NCBI RefSeq assembly: GCF_004570865.1
Contig: NZ_SPQS01000005.1
Location: 62,001 to 126,000, forward strand
From: Bradyrhizobium frederickii
GTDB taxonomy: Bacteria > Pseudomonadota > Alphaproteobacteria > Rhizobiales > Xanthobacteraceae
Direction of reading: 5' to 3'
DNA: 64,000 nt
Shown here: positions 23,505 to 31,968 of the stretch, one piece after another
Position numbering within the stretch: position 1 is the first letter of the stretch
Layout of the letters: every line of letters starts with the position of its first letter
Position numbers and translations under genes: made by a program
The notes under the pieces: generated by a model
Told to the model about the DNA's origin: nothing
Seen by the model: the letters and a program-made list of their open reading frames with translations, nothing else
The model's database searches: none

Positions 23505-24738
23505 AGAGCTTTGTCCGCGGCTTGCCCCGCACCATGATCAGCGCAGCCGCCGCGACCTCCAGCGCAACGCACAGATAGAACGGCAGCGAATAGCCGCCGG
23601 ACCAATCGCGCAAGGCCCCGACGACGCCGGGGCCGAACGCGTAGGTGACCTGGTTGATCGCGGTATTCAGGCTGATCAGCACGCCGAACGCGGCGCTGTC
23701 GAACTCCTGCTGCACGATCAGCGACGGCAGCGTGATGAGGTTGCCGACGGAGAAGCCGAACAATGCGCAGGCCGCGATCAGCACGTAATCATTGTGCAGG
23801 TTGATGACGACACACAGCGCCGCGGCCTGGCTCAGGAACGACAGCGCCGAGGCGAGGCGCTGGTTGAGGCGGTCGATCACCAGCGAGAACAGCACGCGGC
23901 CGACCACGGCCATCGCGGTCAGCACCGCGACCGCGACGGCGGCGCGCTCGCGGCCGATCACGGGATCGAGGAACGAGATCAGGTGCACGATGAAGCCGAC
24001 CTGGGCGAACAGCACCAGAGCGAATGCAATGGTCACCGTCAGGAAGCCGACGTCGCGCAACGCCCAGGCGCGGATCTGCGTCGATGATTGCGGCTTGGCC
24101 CGCGCCGCCGCGTGCCGGCCGTGGTGATCGGGCGGCCGGCCGACGAGAACAAGGATCACCGGCAGCAGCAGCGCCAGCATGGCGCCGGCAGCGATGTACA
24201 TCGCGCTGGCGAAGCCGACATGACCGATCAGCATGACCAGCAGCGGCACGCCGGCGATGCCGCCGAAGCTGGCGCCGTTGAGCGCGAGGCTGATCGCCAT
24301 GCCGCGCTTGCGGTCGAACCACAGGCTGATCGTGTTGGTGATCATGGCAAGACTGGTGCCGGCCCAGCCGAAGGCGAGCACGGCATTGGCGAGATAAAGC
24401 TGCCAGGGCTCGCGCACCGCGCCGATTGCGACCGCTGCAGCCGCCATCGCCAGCGTGCCGGCGATCAGGCTGAGGCGGGGGCCGTATGTCCGCACGGCTT
24501 CGCCGACGAACACGACGAGCAGCGCGCCGAACAGATAAAAGAACGTCGTGCCGGAGGAGATCAGCGTGGTGGGCCAGCCCCGCGCGCGCTGCAGCTCGGC
24601 GACATAGACGCTCTGGCCGTAGAAGCCGAGCCCCCAGCCGAAGGTCGCGAGCAGGAAGCAGACCGCGACGATGCGCCAGCCTTCGTAGCGGAGCGAGGAT
24701 TCGTCGATTGGCGCGGTGGGGCGGGGGTTGTCGAGCAT
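23500..24738 (-). CDS. MFS transporter (oxalate/formate antiporter-like class)
   Basis: Major facilitator carrier of 412 residues with twelve predicted membrane segments in two halves. The first half starts IVAVCFLLATFGWGLGFYGQ, and the loop between helices 2 and 3 is replaced by a degenerate GEAVRTYGPRLSL motif. The loop between helices 4 and 5 reads SLWFDRKRGMAISLALNGAS, the WF-x-x-R-R/KG signature common in monocarboxylate and oxalate-formate type carriers. The substrate is unknown. The gene ends at a TAG supplied by the family H repeat. A dyad at 24832-24851 lies upstream. Confidence 0.87.
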   Translation of the reverse strand: MLDNPRPTAPIDESSLRYEGWRIVAVCFLLATFGWGLGFYGQSVYVAELQRARGWPTTLISSGTTFFYLFGALLVVFVGEAVRTYGPRLSLIAGTLAMAAAAVAIGAVREPWQLYLANAVLAFGWAGTSLAMITNTISLWFDRKRGMAISLALNGASFGGIAGVPLLVMLIGHVGFASAMYIAAGAMLALLLPVILVLVGRPPDHHGRHAAARAKPQSSTQIRAWALRDVGFLTVTIAFALVLFAQVGFIVHLISFLDPVIGRERAAVAVAVLTAMAVVGRVLFSLVIDRLNQRLASALSFLSQAAALCVVINLHNDYVLIAACALFGFSVGNLITLPSLIVQQEFDSAAFGVLISLNTAINQVTYAFGPGVVGALRDWSGGYSLPFYLCVALEVAAAALIMVRGKPRTKLS

Positions 24739-24831
24739 TTGCGCTGGTCCTTGGTTTCCCCCCGCGAGCGCCGTGCTTCACGCTCGCCTGTTGATGACGA
24801 GCATCATGTAACAACCCGGGCACCGAAAATC

Positions 24832-24851
24832 ACTTCGACCCGGATCGAAGT
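24832..24851. promoter_or_regulatory. Inverted repeat upstream of an MFS gene
   Basis: Perfect 7-bp arms acttcga and tcgaagt around cccgga, about 95 bp upstream of the MFS start at 24738 and 30 bp past the stop of the MFS gene at 24881. No T run follows on either strand, so an operator is more likely than a terminator. Confidence 0.4.
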
Positions 24852-24880
24852 ATCAACGTTGCTGACAGCCTCCTGCCAAC

Positions 24881-26128
24881 TTAGACCGCGTCCGGGAACT
24901 CACCCATGGCCGCGTCCAAGCGCGCCCTGCGGCGACGGGCCCAGGAGACCAGCGAGAGCACGACGAGACCGAGAACCACCGGCGGGAACACCACCAGGTT
25001 CACCGCCGACCAGCCGTAACTGGCGAGCAGCTGCCCGGAGGAGAACGAGCCGAGCGCCATCATGCCGAACACCAGGAAGTCGTTGAAGGCCTGCACCTTG
25101 TTGCGCTCCTGCGGGCGGTGCGTCTCCAGCACCAGCGCGGAGGCGCCGATGAAGGAGAAATTCCACCCCACCCCGAGCACGGCCAGCGTGGCCCAGAAAT
25201 GCATCGCCGTGAGGCCGGAGAGACCGATGGCGGCGGCGCCGGCCTCCAGCAGCAGGCCGGCGGCCACGACCTTCGGGGCGCCGAAGCGGGCGATCAGCGT
25301 GCCGGTGAAGAAGCTCGGCCCGTACATGGCGACGATGTGCCATTGCAGGCCGAAATTGGAATCGGAGACGGACAGGCCGCACATCTTCATGGCGAGCGGC
25401 GCCGAAGTCATCACCAGGTTCATCATGGGATAGGAGATGACGCCGCACAGCGCCGCCGCGACGAAGCGCGGCTGCGTCACGATGGTGACGAGCGGCCGGC
25501 CGCCATGCAGATCGGCCGGCGCGGGCTTCGGCATATCGACACCGGCGACGATGCCCATGGCGATCAGCGCCACGGCGGCCTGCACCAGGAAGCTGAAGGC
25601 GAACAGATAAGGCTGCCAGACGTCCATGGTCCATTGCACGAGCTGTGGACCGAGCACGCCGGCGAACACGCCGCCCGCCATCACCCAGGACACCGCCTTG
25701 GGCCGGTAGGCCGCGCTGGCGCCGTCGGCGGCGGCGAAGCGATAGGACTGTGCGACGGAGCCGTAGAGGCCGCCGAGGAAGGTCGCGATGCAGAACAGCG
25801 CGAACGAGCCGTGCAGGATCGCGAACGAGCCGAGCAGGCCGGTCAGCGTGCCGAGGCCCGTGCCGATGACGAAGGCGACGCGGCGGCCGAAACGGCGCGA
25901 GATCGCGCCGGTCGGCAGCGTGCCGGCAGCAAGTCCGACCACATACATCGAGATCGGCACGGTCGCGAACGACATGTCGGGCGCGAGCGTGGCGCCGACG
26001 ATCGCGCCGGTGGCGAAGATCACGGCCGAGTTGGCACCGGTCAGCGCCTGGGCTGCGGCGAGCCGCACCACGTTGGCGCGCACGCGGGCGTCGTCGGCGA
26101 TCTCATGGGCTGCAGTCACGTCAAGCAT
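24881..26128 (-). CDS. MFS transporter
   Basis: Major facilitator carrier of 415 residues with about twelve membrane segments. Features are the N-terminal AAAQALTGANSAVIFATGAI, the loop 2-3 motif GAISRRFGRRVAFVIGTGLG, which keeps the family's G-x-x-x-DR-x-GRR pattern without the aspartate, and a long central hydrophobic set. The start at ATG 26128 removes an arginine- and cysteine-rich extension that lacks a ribosome site. It is transcribed divergently from the S9 peptidase gene, with 200 bp between them. The substrate is unknown; drug or metabolite export is possible. Confidence 0.85.
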   Translation of the reverse strand: MLDVTAAHEIADDARVRANVVRLAAAQALTGANSAVIFATGAIVGATLAPDMSFATVPISMYVVGLAAGTLPTGAISRRFGRRVAFVIGTGLGTLTGLLGSFAILHGSFALFCIATFLGGLYGSVAQSYRFAAADGASAAYRPKAVSWVMAGGVFAGVLGPQLVQWTMDVWQPYLFAFSFLVQAAVALIAMGIVAGVDMPKPAPADLHGGRPLVTIVTQPRFVAAALCGVISYPMMNLVMTSAPLAMKMCGLSVSDSNFGLQWHIVAMYGPSFFTGTLIARFGAPKVVAAGLLLEAGAAAIGLSGLTAMHFWATLAVLGVGWNFSFIGASALVLETHRPQERNKVQAFNDFLVFGMMALGSFSSGQLLASYGWSAVNLVVFPPVVLGLVVLSLVSWARRRRARLDAAMGEFPDAV

Positions 26129-26328
26129 CGGCTTTTCCGCCCCAACGGGCTCTCGAGGGGCTCTGTTGATTCCCGGCACTATGGAGGGGTGCGGGAGGGC
26201 GGGCAACCGGCGCAAACGGGCGCAGGCCATGCCTCTGACGCAATCGGTGCAATGATAGCGGCTCGCACCCTTGACGGCTTGCGCTCGATCAAATCTGATC
26301 CGCCGCGATTTTCCCGGGAGTTTCATTC

Positions 26329-28398
26329 ATGTCCGTCGACGACAGGCCCACGCTCAGCGCTCCCGACGACGATCCCTTTCTGTGGCTGGAGGAGATCGAA
26401 GGCAAGCAGGCGCTCGATTTCGTCGAGCGGCAGAATCAGCTGACGCTGCAGGCGTTCGGCGGCAAGGCCTACGAGCACGACCGCGACGTCTTAGCTGCGA
26501 TCTACGACCGGCCCGACAACATTCCCTATGTCACCCGGCGTGGCTCCGATCTGCACAATCTCTGGAAGGATGCCGCCAACCCGCGCGGCCTGTGGCGGCG
26601 GACGACGCTTGCGGAGTTTCGCAAAACGACGCCTGCATGGGAGACCATGCTGGATATCGACAAGCTGGCGGCGCGCGAAGGCGAGGACTGGCTGCTCGGC
26701 GGGATCGCCACGATGCCGGGAAGCTCGCGTGCGGTTCTGAGCCTGTCGCGCGGCGGCAGCGACGCCGTGACGCTGCGGGAATTCGACATGGATACGAACA
26801 GCTTCGTGACGGACGGCTTTACGCTGCCGGAGGCGAAGGGCGGTCTCGACTGGCTCGATGCCGACACGCTGCTGCTGTCGAGCGCCTATGGCGAGGGCAT
26901 GGCGACGAGCTCGGGCTATGCGCGCACGGTCCGGCTGTGGCGGCGCAGCCAGCCTGTCGAGCGGGCGGAGGTGATCATCGAGACCACCGCCGATCACATG
27001 GCGATGTCAGGCATGGCCGACGACACCGGACCTGAGCCGCGGGTCTGGATCGTCGACCAGATCGATTTCTTCAATCACGCGATCTGGCTGCGCGACGCAG
27101 CCGGCGGCATGACGAAGCTCGATCTGCCGACCGGGATCTGGCTGCAGGCGCATGGCGACTGGTTCGCGATGAAGCTGCGCAAGGACTGGACGGCCGGGGG
27201 GCGGACCTACGCCACCGACACCGTGCTCGGCATCTCGCTCTCGGCGTTCCTCGCCGGCAGCCGCGATTTTGCGGTGCTGTTCGAGCCGGCGCCGCGGCGC
27301 GCGCTGCAGGGCCTGTTCTGGGCGGCGGGCAAGCTCGTGCTGTCGATCCTCGACGAGCTGCGTCCGCGCTTCGAGATCTGCACGCCGTCCGCCAACGGCT
27401 GGAGCCGCGACACGCTCGCCGGCCTGCCTGAGATCGGCGTCGTCGACGTCTGGCCGCTCGATCGTCATCCTTCCGAGAGCAACGGCGATCTGCTCGCCAA
27501 CGTGCAGGATCCGCTCACGCCGCCGTCGCTGCTGCTGCTCGAACGCGGCGTCGCCAGCCCGATCGTGCTGAAGCAGGCGCCGAAGACCTTCACCGCCGAC
27601 GGGCTTGTGGTGACGCAGCACGAGGCGGTCTCGATCGACGGCGAGCGCATTCCCTATGTGCAGACCGGTCCGGCGGACGAGACCGGCGATGCACCGGTTT
27701 ATATGAGCGCCTATGGCGGCTTCGCGCTTGCGGTGAAGCCTTATTACAATTCCTCGCTCGGCAAGCTGTGGCTAGAGCGCGGCGGCACCATTGTGCAGGC
27801 GAATCTGCGCGGCGGCGGCGAGTTCGGCACGCGCTGGCACGATGCCGGCCGGCTCGCGGGCAAGAAGCTGTCGCACGACGATTTCGCCGCGGTCGCCGCC
27901 GACCTGGTTCGCCGCGGCGTGACGCGGCCGAAGCGCATCGCCGCGCAGGGCGGCTCGAACGGCGGCATCCTCATCACCAACATGCTGGTGCGCTATCCCG
28001 AGCGCTTCGGCGCGCTGTTCTGCACCATCCCGCTGATCGACATGCGCCGCTACACCAAGCTGCTCGCGGGCGCGAGCTGGATCGCGGAATACGGCGACCC
28101 CGACAAGCCCGAGGAATGGGACTGGCTGAAGACCTACTCGGCCTATCACAACGTGAGGGCCGGCCAGCCCTATCCGCCGATCCTGATCGCCACTACGCGC
28201 CGCGACGACCGCGTCCATCCCGGCCACGCGCGCAAGATGGCGGCGAAGCTGCAAGCAATGGGCTACGAGGCCTGGTTCTACGAGCCGGCCGCCGGCGGCC
28301 ACGGCTACGGCAAGGACAACAAGGAACGCGCCGGTTTCGAGGTGCTCGGCTTCCGGTTCTTGAAGGAGAAGATCGGGTGGCGGGACGGCGAGGTGTAG
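26329..28398 (+). CDS. Prolyl oligopeptidase family serine peptidase (S9)
   Basis: Two-domain peptidase of 689 residues: an N-terminal beta-propeller (roughly 70-400) and a C-terminal alpha/beta-hydrolase domain. It opens with DDDPFLWLEEIEGKQALDFV, the DPYRWLE-type motif of S9A enzymes. The nucleophile is Ser543 in QGGSNGGIL, and the catalytic His658 is in AGGHGYGKDNKERAGF. The oxyanion region GGGEFGTRWHDAG is also conserved. No signal peptide is seen, so it probably works in the cytoplasm on short proline-containing peptides. It stands alone, divergent from an MFS gene. Confidence 0.92.
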   Translation: MSVDDRPTLSAPDDDPFLWLEEIEGKQALDFVERQNQLTLQAFGGKAYEHDRDVLAAIYDRPDNIPYVTRRGSDLHNLWKDAANPRGLWRRTTLAEFRKTTPAWETMLDIDKLAAREGEDWLLGGIATMPGSSRAVLSLSRGGSDAVTLREFDMDTNSFVTDGFTLPEAKGGLDWLDADTLLLSSAYGEGMATSSGYARTVRLWRRSQPVERAEVIIETTADHMAMSGMADDTGPEPRVWIVDQIDFFNHAIWLRDAAGGMTKLDLPTGIWLQAHGDWFAMKLRKDWTAGGRTYATDTVLGISLSAFLAGSRDFAVLFEPAPRRALQGLFWAAGKLVLSILDELRPRFEICTPSANGWSRDTLAGLPEIGVVDVWPLDRHPSESNGDLLANVQDPLTPPSLLLLERGVASPIVLKQAPKTFTADGLVVTQHEAVSIDGERIPYVQTGPADETGDAPVYMSAYGGFALAVKPYYNSSLGKLWLERGGTIVQANLRGGGEFGTRWHDAGRLAGKKLSHDDFAAVAADLVRRGVTRPKRIAAQGGSNGGILITNMLVRYPERFGALFCTIPLIDMRRYTKLLAGASWIAEYGDPDKPEEWDWLKTYSAYHNVRAGQPYPPILIATTRRDDRVHPGHARKMAAKLQAMGYEAWFYEPAAGGHGYGKDNKERAGFEVLGFRFLKEKIGWRDGEV

Positions 28399-28456
28399 TC
28401 GTGACTCCGCCTCAAGCCTCTGATCGCATCGCGACGTAAGGCGGCCACCACGCTCT

Positions 28457-28606
28457 CATTCCCTCCCCCCTTGCGGGGGAGGGGCAGGGAGGGGGGTGCC
28501 ACACGGGGACTCTCTCTATGTACGCGCGACATGATCGGAGATGGTTAGACCTTTTGCTGGGCTACCCCTCTCCCCAACCCTCCCCCGCAAGGGGGGAGGG
28601 AGCGCA
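28457..28606. repeat. Family B double-hairpin repeat
   Basis: Left hairpin ccctccccccttgcggggga and mirror block gggctacccctctccccaac with right hairpin ccctcccccgcaaggggggag. It lies between convergent genes (S9 peptidase and DUF938 methyltransferase). Confidence 0.85.
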
Positions 28607-28647
28607 GCGCCGTTGCGGCGCGCAGCCGGGCCCAAGCCAGCAACGCC

Positions 28648-29319
28648 TCAGCGCGAAAACACCAGCGTCAGATTGTTCGCGGGCATGTCGATGGAATCGA
28701 CGAGGCGAAGGCCGGCGGCCGTCGCGAGCGGTTCGAGGTCGGCGATGTCGCGCACGCCCCATTCCGGATTGCCTTCACGCAAGGAGGTGTCGAACACCGC
28801 ATTGCTGAGCGCGGTGTGCTTGCCGTCGCGCTTGAAGGGACCGTAGAGGAACAGCTTGCCGTCGGAGCGCAGATAGCGGCCGGCGCCGGCGAACAGGCCC
28901 TCGGCCACGGCCCAGGGCGCGATGTGAATGACATTGGCGCAGAACACGGCGGCAAGGCTCGTCGGCGCCTGCCCGCTCTTCATCTCCGGACACCAGTCGG
29001 GATCGGTGAGATCGATGCGCAGCGGGCTGCGGACGTTTGGCAGGCCCGAATAGACGCGCCAAGCCTCGATGCTCCTGAGATGACGCTGATTGAGGTCGCT
29101 CGGCCACCAGACCAGGCCGGGCGTATGGCGGGCGAAATGGACCACATGCTGGCCGGTTCCGCTGCCGAGCTCGACCACGTTGCCGGTCAGGCCAGTGAGG
29201 TGCTGTTCGAGCGCCGCCCAGATCGGCGCGTGATTGCGATGGAACGCGGGCGCATCGAGCCGCCCATCCGGCTCGACCCGGCCACCATCCCTGCCAAACT
29301 CGACGACATATTCAGCCAA
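28648..29319 (-). CDS. DUF938 family SAM-dependent methyltransferase-like protein
   Basis: Protein of 223 residues matching the DUF938 family, which has a class I methyltransferase fold. Motif I is NVVELGSGTGQHVVHFAR; other family blocks are APAFHRNHAPIWAAL, WWPSDLNQRHLRSIEAW and VIHIAPWAVAEGLFAGAGRY. Its substrate is not established. I chose the TTG at 29319 because GGGGA lies seven bases upstream and the family normally begins near this point; a longer frame from ATG 29367 adds a hydrophobic tail that does not look native. It diverges from the sox operon, sharing a 237-bp gap. Confidence 0.82.
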   Translation of the reverse strand: MAEYVVEFGRDGGRVEPDGRLDAPAFHRNHAPIWAALEQHLTGLTGNVVELGSGTGQHVVHFARHTPGLVWWPSDLNQRHLRSIEAWRVYSGLPNVRSPLRIDLTDPDWCPEMKSGQAPTSLAAVFCANVIHIAPWAVAEGLFAGAGRYLRSDGKLFLYGPFKRDGKHTALSNAVFDTSLREGNPEWGVRDIADLEPLATAAGLRLVDSIDMPANNLTLVFSR

Positions 29320-29556
29320 GTGAGATCCCCAAAATATGCACACAGAAAGGAAGGCCCGAAGGGCCAAACGCCCTAGAATAATTTGCTAGTGCCACCCTAT
29401 TGAATGAACGAACTATCTCATGGGTTGCAATGCGGAGGATATTAACTCCATTTTGCCGCGTGCATAGTCTTGATTGTCAGGCGATGCCCTTTGTGCTTTG
29501 CAACGCCTATATATTTCCACAAACGAGATCATCGACATAACGCTCGGGACGATGCC

Positions 29557-29907
29557 TTGACCGCCTTTCCTTGCAAGCCTGCCATCCTGCTGGCGCTGGC
29601 CCTCTGCGCCGGCGCGGCTCCGGCACAGGCGCAATCCACTGTGGCCGACGGCCAAAAACTCGCCTTCGACCGCGGCAAGGGCAATTGCCTGACCTGCCAC
29701 ATCATCAAAGGCGGCGACTTGCCGGGAACGATCGGTCCGGAACTGAAGGACCTCAAGGCCAAATATCCCGATCGCAACGAGCTCACCGCGATCATCTTCG
29801 ACGAGACCAAGCGCAATCCGCAAACCATGATGCCGCCGTTCGGCCGGAACCGGATTTTGACCGAACAGGAGATCAGCGCGATCGTTGATTTCCTGCAGAC
29901 CCTGTAA
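29557..29907 (+). CDS. soxX: Sulfur-oxidation cytochrome SoxX
   Basis: Periplasmic c-type cytochrome of 116 residues, the small subunit of the SoxAX complex that couples thiosulfate to the SoxYZ carrier. A signal peptide of about 25 residues ends APAQAQ. One haem-binding motif, CLTCH, follows KGNCLTCHIIKGGDLPGTIG, and the distal methionine is in MMPPFGRN. The start is taken as TTG 29557, the only start codon that gives a normal signal peptide in this frame; the ribosome site is weak. It is the first gene of the soxXYZA-K-B operon. Confidence 0.92.
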   Translation: MTAFPCKPAILLALALCAGAAPAQAQSTVADGQKLAFDRGKGNCLTCHIIKGGDLPGTIGPELKDLKAKYPDRNELTAIIFDETKRNPQTMMPPFGRNRILTEQEISAIVDFLQTL

Positions 29908-29932
29908 CGGCCGGCTGCCCAGGAGACCAGAG

Positions 29933-30424
29933 ATGACCACGACCACCGGCCCCGTTGCGACACGGCGCCTGATCCTTCAGGGCGCGGCCTCCGTCGCATT
30001 GCTCGGCCTCGGCAATCTGCCGTTCACGGCGACGTCCGCGCGTGCGGCGGCCAACGACAAATATCCGGAAGAGGCCTTCAAGCAGAAGAACGAGGCCGAC
30101 GCGATCAAGGCGCTCTACGGCAAGACCGCCGAGCCCTCCGACAAGGTCAAGCTGGATGCGCCCGAGATCGCCGAGAACGGCGGCGTCGTGCCGGTATCGG
30201 TGACGACGACGCTCGACAAGGTGAGCTCGATCTCGTTCCTCGTGGCCGAGAACCCGTACGCGCTCGCCGCGTCCTACAAGATCGCCGAGGGCACGATTCC
30301 GGCCATCGCCAACCGACTGAAGATGGCCAAGTCCACCAAATTGGTCGCCATCGTCGAGGCTGACGGCAAGCTCTACAGCGCGACCAAGGAAGTGAAGGTC
30401 ACCGTCGGCGGCTGCGGCGGCTAG
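29933..30424 (+). CDS. soxY: Sulfur carrier protein SoxY
   Basis: Periplasmic protein of 163 residues that carries the sulfur substrate on its C-terminal cysteine. A Tat-type signal (TRRLILQGAASVALLG) is followed by the mature domain from about residue 40. The chain ends GGCGG, the hallmark swinging arm of SoxY. AGGAG lies 12 bases before the ATG and AGAG just ahead. It is placed between soxX and soxZ, with 25- and 13-bp gaps. Confidence 0.95.
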   Translation: MTTTTGPVATRRLILQGAASVALLGLGNLPFTATSARAAANDKYPEEAFKQKNEADAIKALYGKTAEPSDKVKLDAPEIAENGGVVPVSVTTTLDKVSSISFLVAENPYALAASYKIAEGTIPAIANRLKMAKSTKLVAIVEADGKLYSATKEVKVTVGGCGG

Positions 30425-30437
30425 GAGGATCGGTCCG

Positions 30438-30749
30438 ATGGCATCAAGCATTCGCGTGCGCGCAACGTCCAATGGCGACATCACCGAGGTGCAGGCGCTG
30501 ATCCAGCATCCCATGGATACCGGCCTGGTGAAGGATCCCAAGGGTGAGCTGATCCCCGCGCACTACATCCAGCAGCTGAAATTCGAATGGAACGGCAAGG
30601 ACGTCTTTGTCGCCGATTGGGGCACCGCGGTCTCCAAGGACCCCTATGTGAAGTTCAGTTTCAAGGGCGCCAAGAAGGGCGACGAGCTCAAGATCTCCTG
30701 GACCGACAACAAGGGTGGCTCGGATACGACCACCGCGAAGATCGCGTGA
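30438..30749 (+). CDS. soxZ: SoxY partner protein SoxZ
   Basis: Small beta-sandwich protein of 103 residues that pairs with SoxY. Family blocks are IQHPMDTGLVKD, IPAHYIQQLKFEWNGK and the ending LKISWTDNKGGSDTTTAKI. It has no signal peptide of its own and is exported bound to the Tat substrate SoxY, as known for this pair. Its stop overlaps the soxA start by one base. Confidence 0.95.
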   Translation: MASSIRVRATSNGDITEVQALIQHPMDTGLVKDPKGELIPAHYIQQLKFEWNGKDVFVADWGTAVSKDPYVKFSFKGAKKGDELKISWTDNKGGSDTTTAKIA

Positions 30750-31612
30750 TGAAGACCCGGTCTGCCCTGCTGCTTGGCTCGCTCAGCGCCGCACTCGTTG
30801 CGCTCGCCCTCACCGCTCCGCGCGTCGTCGCGGCCGACAAGGTCGATCCCGTTGCCGACGCCAAGGCGTTCCAGAACTTCTTCTTCCAGAAGTTTCCTGA
30901 CGTGAAGCACGAGGACTTCGTCAACGGTCCGTATTCCATGAACGCCGATTTGAAGCGGCAATGGCAGGAGAAGGAAGAATTCCCGCCCTACGAGTTCGCG
31001 CTCGAGGCCGGCAAGGAAATGTTTGCGACGCCGTTCAAGAACGGCAAGACCTATGCCGACTGCTTCCCGAACGGCGGCATCGGCGTCCGCCAGAACTATC
31101 CCTATTTCGACACGAAGGAAGGCAAGGTCATCACACTGGAGCTCGCGCTCAACCGCTGCCGCGAGGCCAATGGGGAAGCGCCCTATTCCTACGTCAAGGA
31201 CGAGATGGCCTCACTGACCGCGTACATGGCCTACACGTCGCGCGGCAAGCCGATGGACATCAAGATCCCCGACGATCCGCGCGCGCTCGAAGCCTTCGAG
31301 AACGGCAAGCGCTATTTCTACACCCGCCGCGGCCAGATGAACTTCTCCTGCGCAAGCTGCCATGTGCAGAGCCCGGGCGAGCGCATCCGCGCCGAGATCC
31401 TGGCGCCGGCGCTCGGCATCATGAACGCGATGCCGATCTACCGCTCCGAATGGAGCGGCATGGGCACGACCAGCCGCCGCTTCGTCACCTGCAACAGCCA
31501 GACCCGCGCGGTTCCGCTGGAGCCGCAGGCGGACGAATACCGCGACGTCGAATATTTCCTGTCCTACGTCGCCAACGGCCTGCCGATATCAGGCCCGGGA
31601 GCGCGGCCATGA
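30749..31612 (+). CDS. soxA: Sulfur-oxidation cytochrome SoxA (single c-type haem form)
   Basis: Catalytic subunit of SoxAX, 287 residues, with a signal peptide of about 28 residues. Only one haem motif, CASCH (in MNFSCASCHVQSPGERIRAE), is present in the C-terminal domain. The N-terminal domain keeps YADCFPNGG, a remnant position where diheme SoxA proteins have a second haem motif. The active-site cysteine that ligates the haem is in RRFVTCNSQTRAVPL. The gene overlaps soxZ by one base and the next gene by four, which indicates translational coupling. Confidence 0.94.
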   Translation: MKTRSALLLGSLSAALVALALTAPRVVAADKVDPVADAKAFQNFFFQKFPDVKHEDFVNGPYSMNADLKRQWQEKEEFPPYEFALEAGKEMFATPFKNGKTYADCFPNGGIGVRQNYPYFDTKEGKVITLELALNRCREANGEAPYSYVKDEMASLTAYMAYTSRGKPMDIKIPDDPRALEAFENGKRYFYTRRGQMNFSCASCHVQSPGERIRAEILAPALGIMNAMPIYRSEWSGMGTTSRRFVTCNSQTRAVPLEPQADEYRDVEYFLSYVANGLPISGPGARP

Positions 31613-31914
31613 AGCGGACACTTGCTCTCGCCATGCTGCTCGCGCTCGGCCTCGTCGCCACGGCGCGCGCGGCGACCGAAGCGGACTACAAGGCGGCGTA
31701 CACCGCCGCCGAAGCTGCATCGAAGGAGGCTGCCGGCTTGCGCAACCAATGGACCGTGACCGTCTCGATGCTGGCCGCGGCCAGGAAAGCGGCCGATAGC
31801 GGCGATTTCGACCGCGCCATCGCCGCAGCCAGGGAGGCCGAGGCGCTGGCAAGGGCGTCGATCTTCCAGGCGACGTCTGAAAAAGAGGCCTGGAAGGCGA
31901 TGGAAATCCGCTAG
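31609..31914 (+). CDS. soxK: SoxK-like (SoxAX-binding, SAXB) small periplasmic protein
   Basis: Protein of 101 residues with a signal peptide of about 21 residues (ending ATARA) and a mature part that is an alanine-rich helical hairpin: AAYTAAEAASKEAAGLRNQW and then AARKAADSGDFDRAIAAARE. Its size, position directly after soxA with a four-base overlap, and two-helix composition fit the SAXB/SoxK proteins that bind and stimulate SoxAX in some sulfur oxidisers. The family is short and poorly conserved, so the assignment rests on context as much as on sequence. Confidence 0.7.
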   Translation: MKRTLALAMLLALGLVATARAATEADYKAAYTAAEAASKEAAGLRNQWTVTVSMLAAARKAADSGDFDRAIAAAREAEALARASIFQATSEKEAWKAMEIR

Positions 31915-31968
31915 ACTGACCTCAACTGGAACAGTCTTGCGACCATTGAGGGCGCGGAGAATTATGGG

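Noticed and set aside
29410..29520. A sox promoter and operator made of two TTGCAANGC direct repeats
   Set aside because: The copies are 73 bp apart, no -35/-10 pair with proper spacing could be fixed, and no SoxR-type regulator is adjacent.
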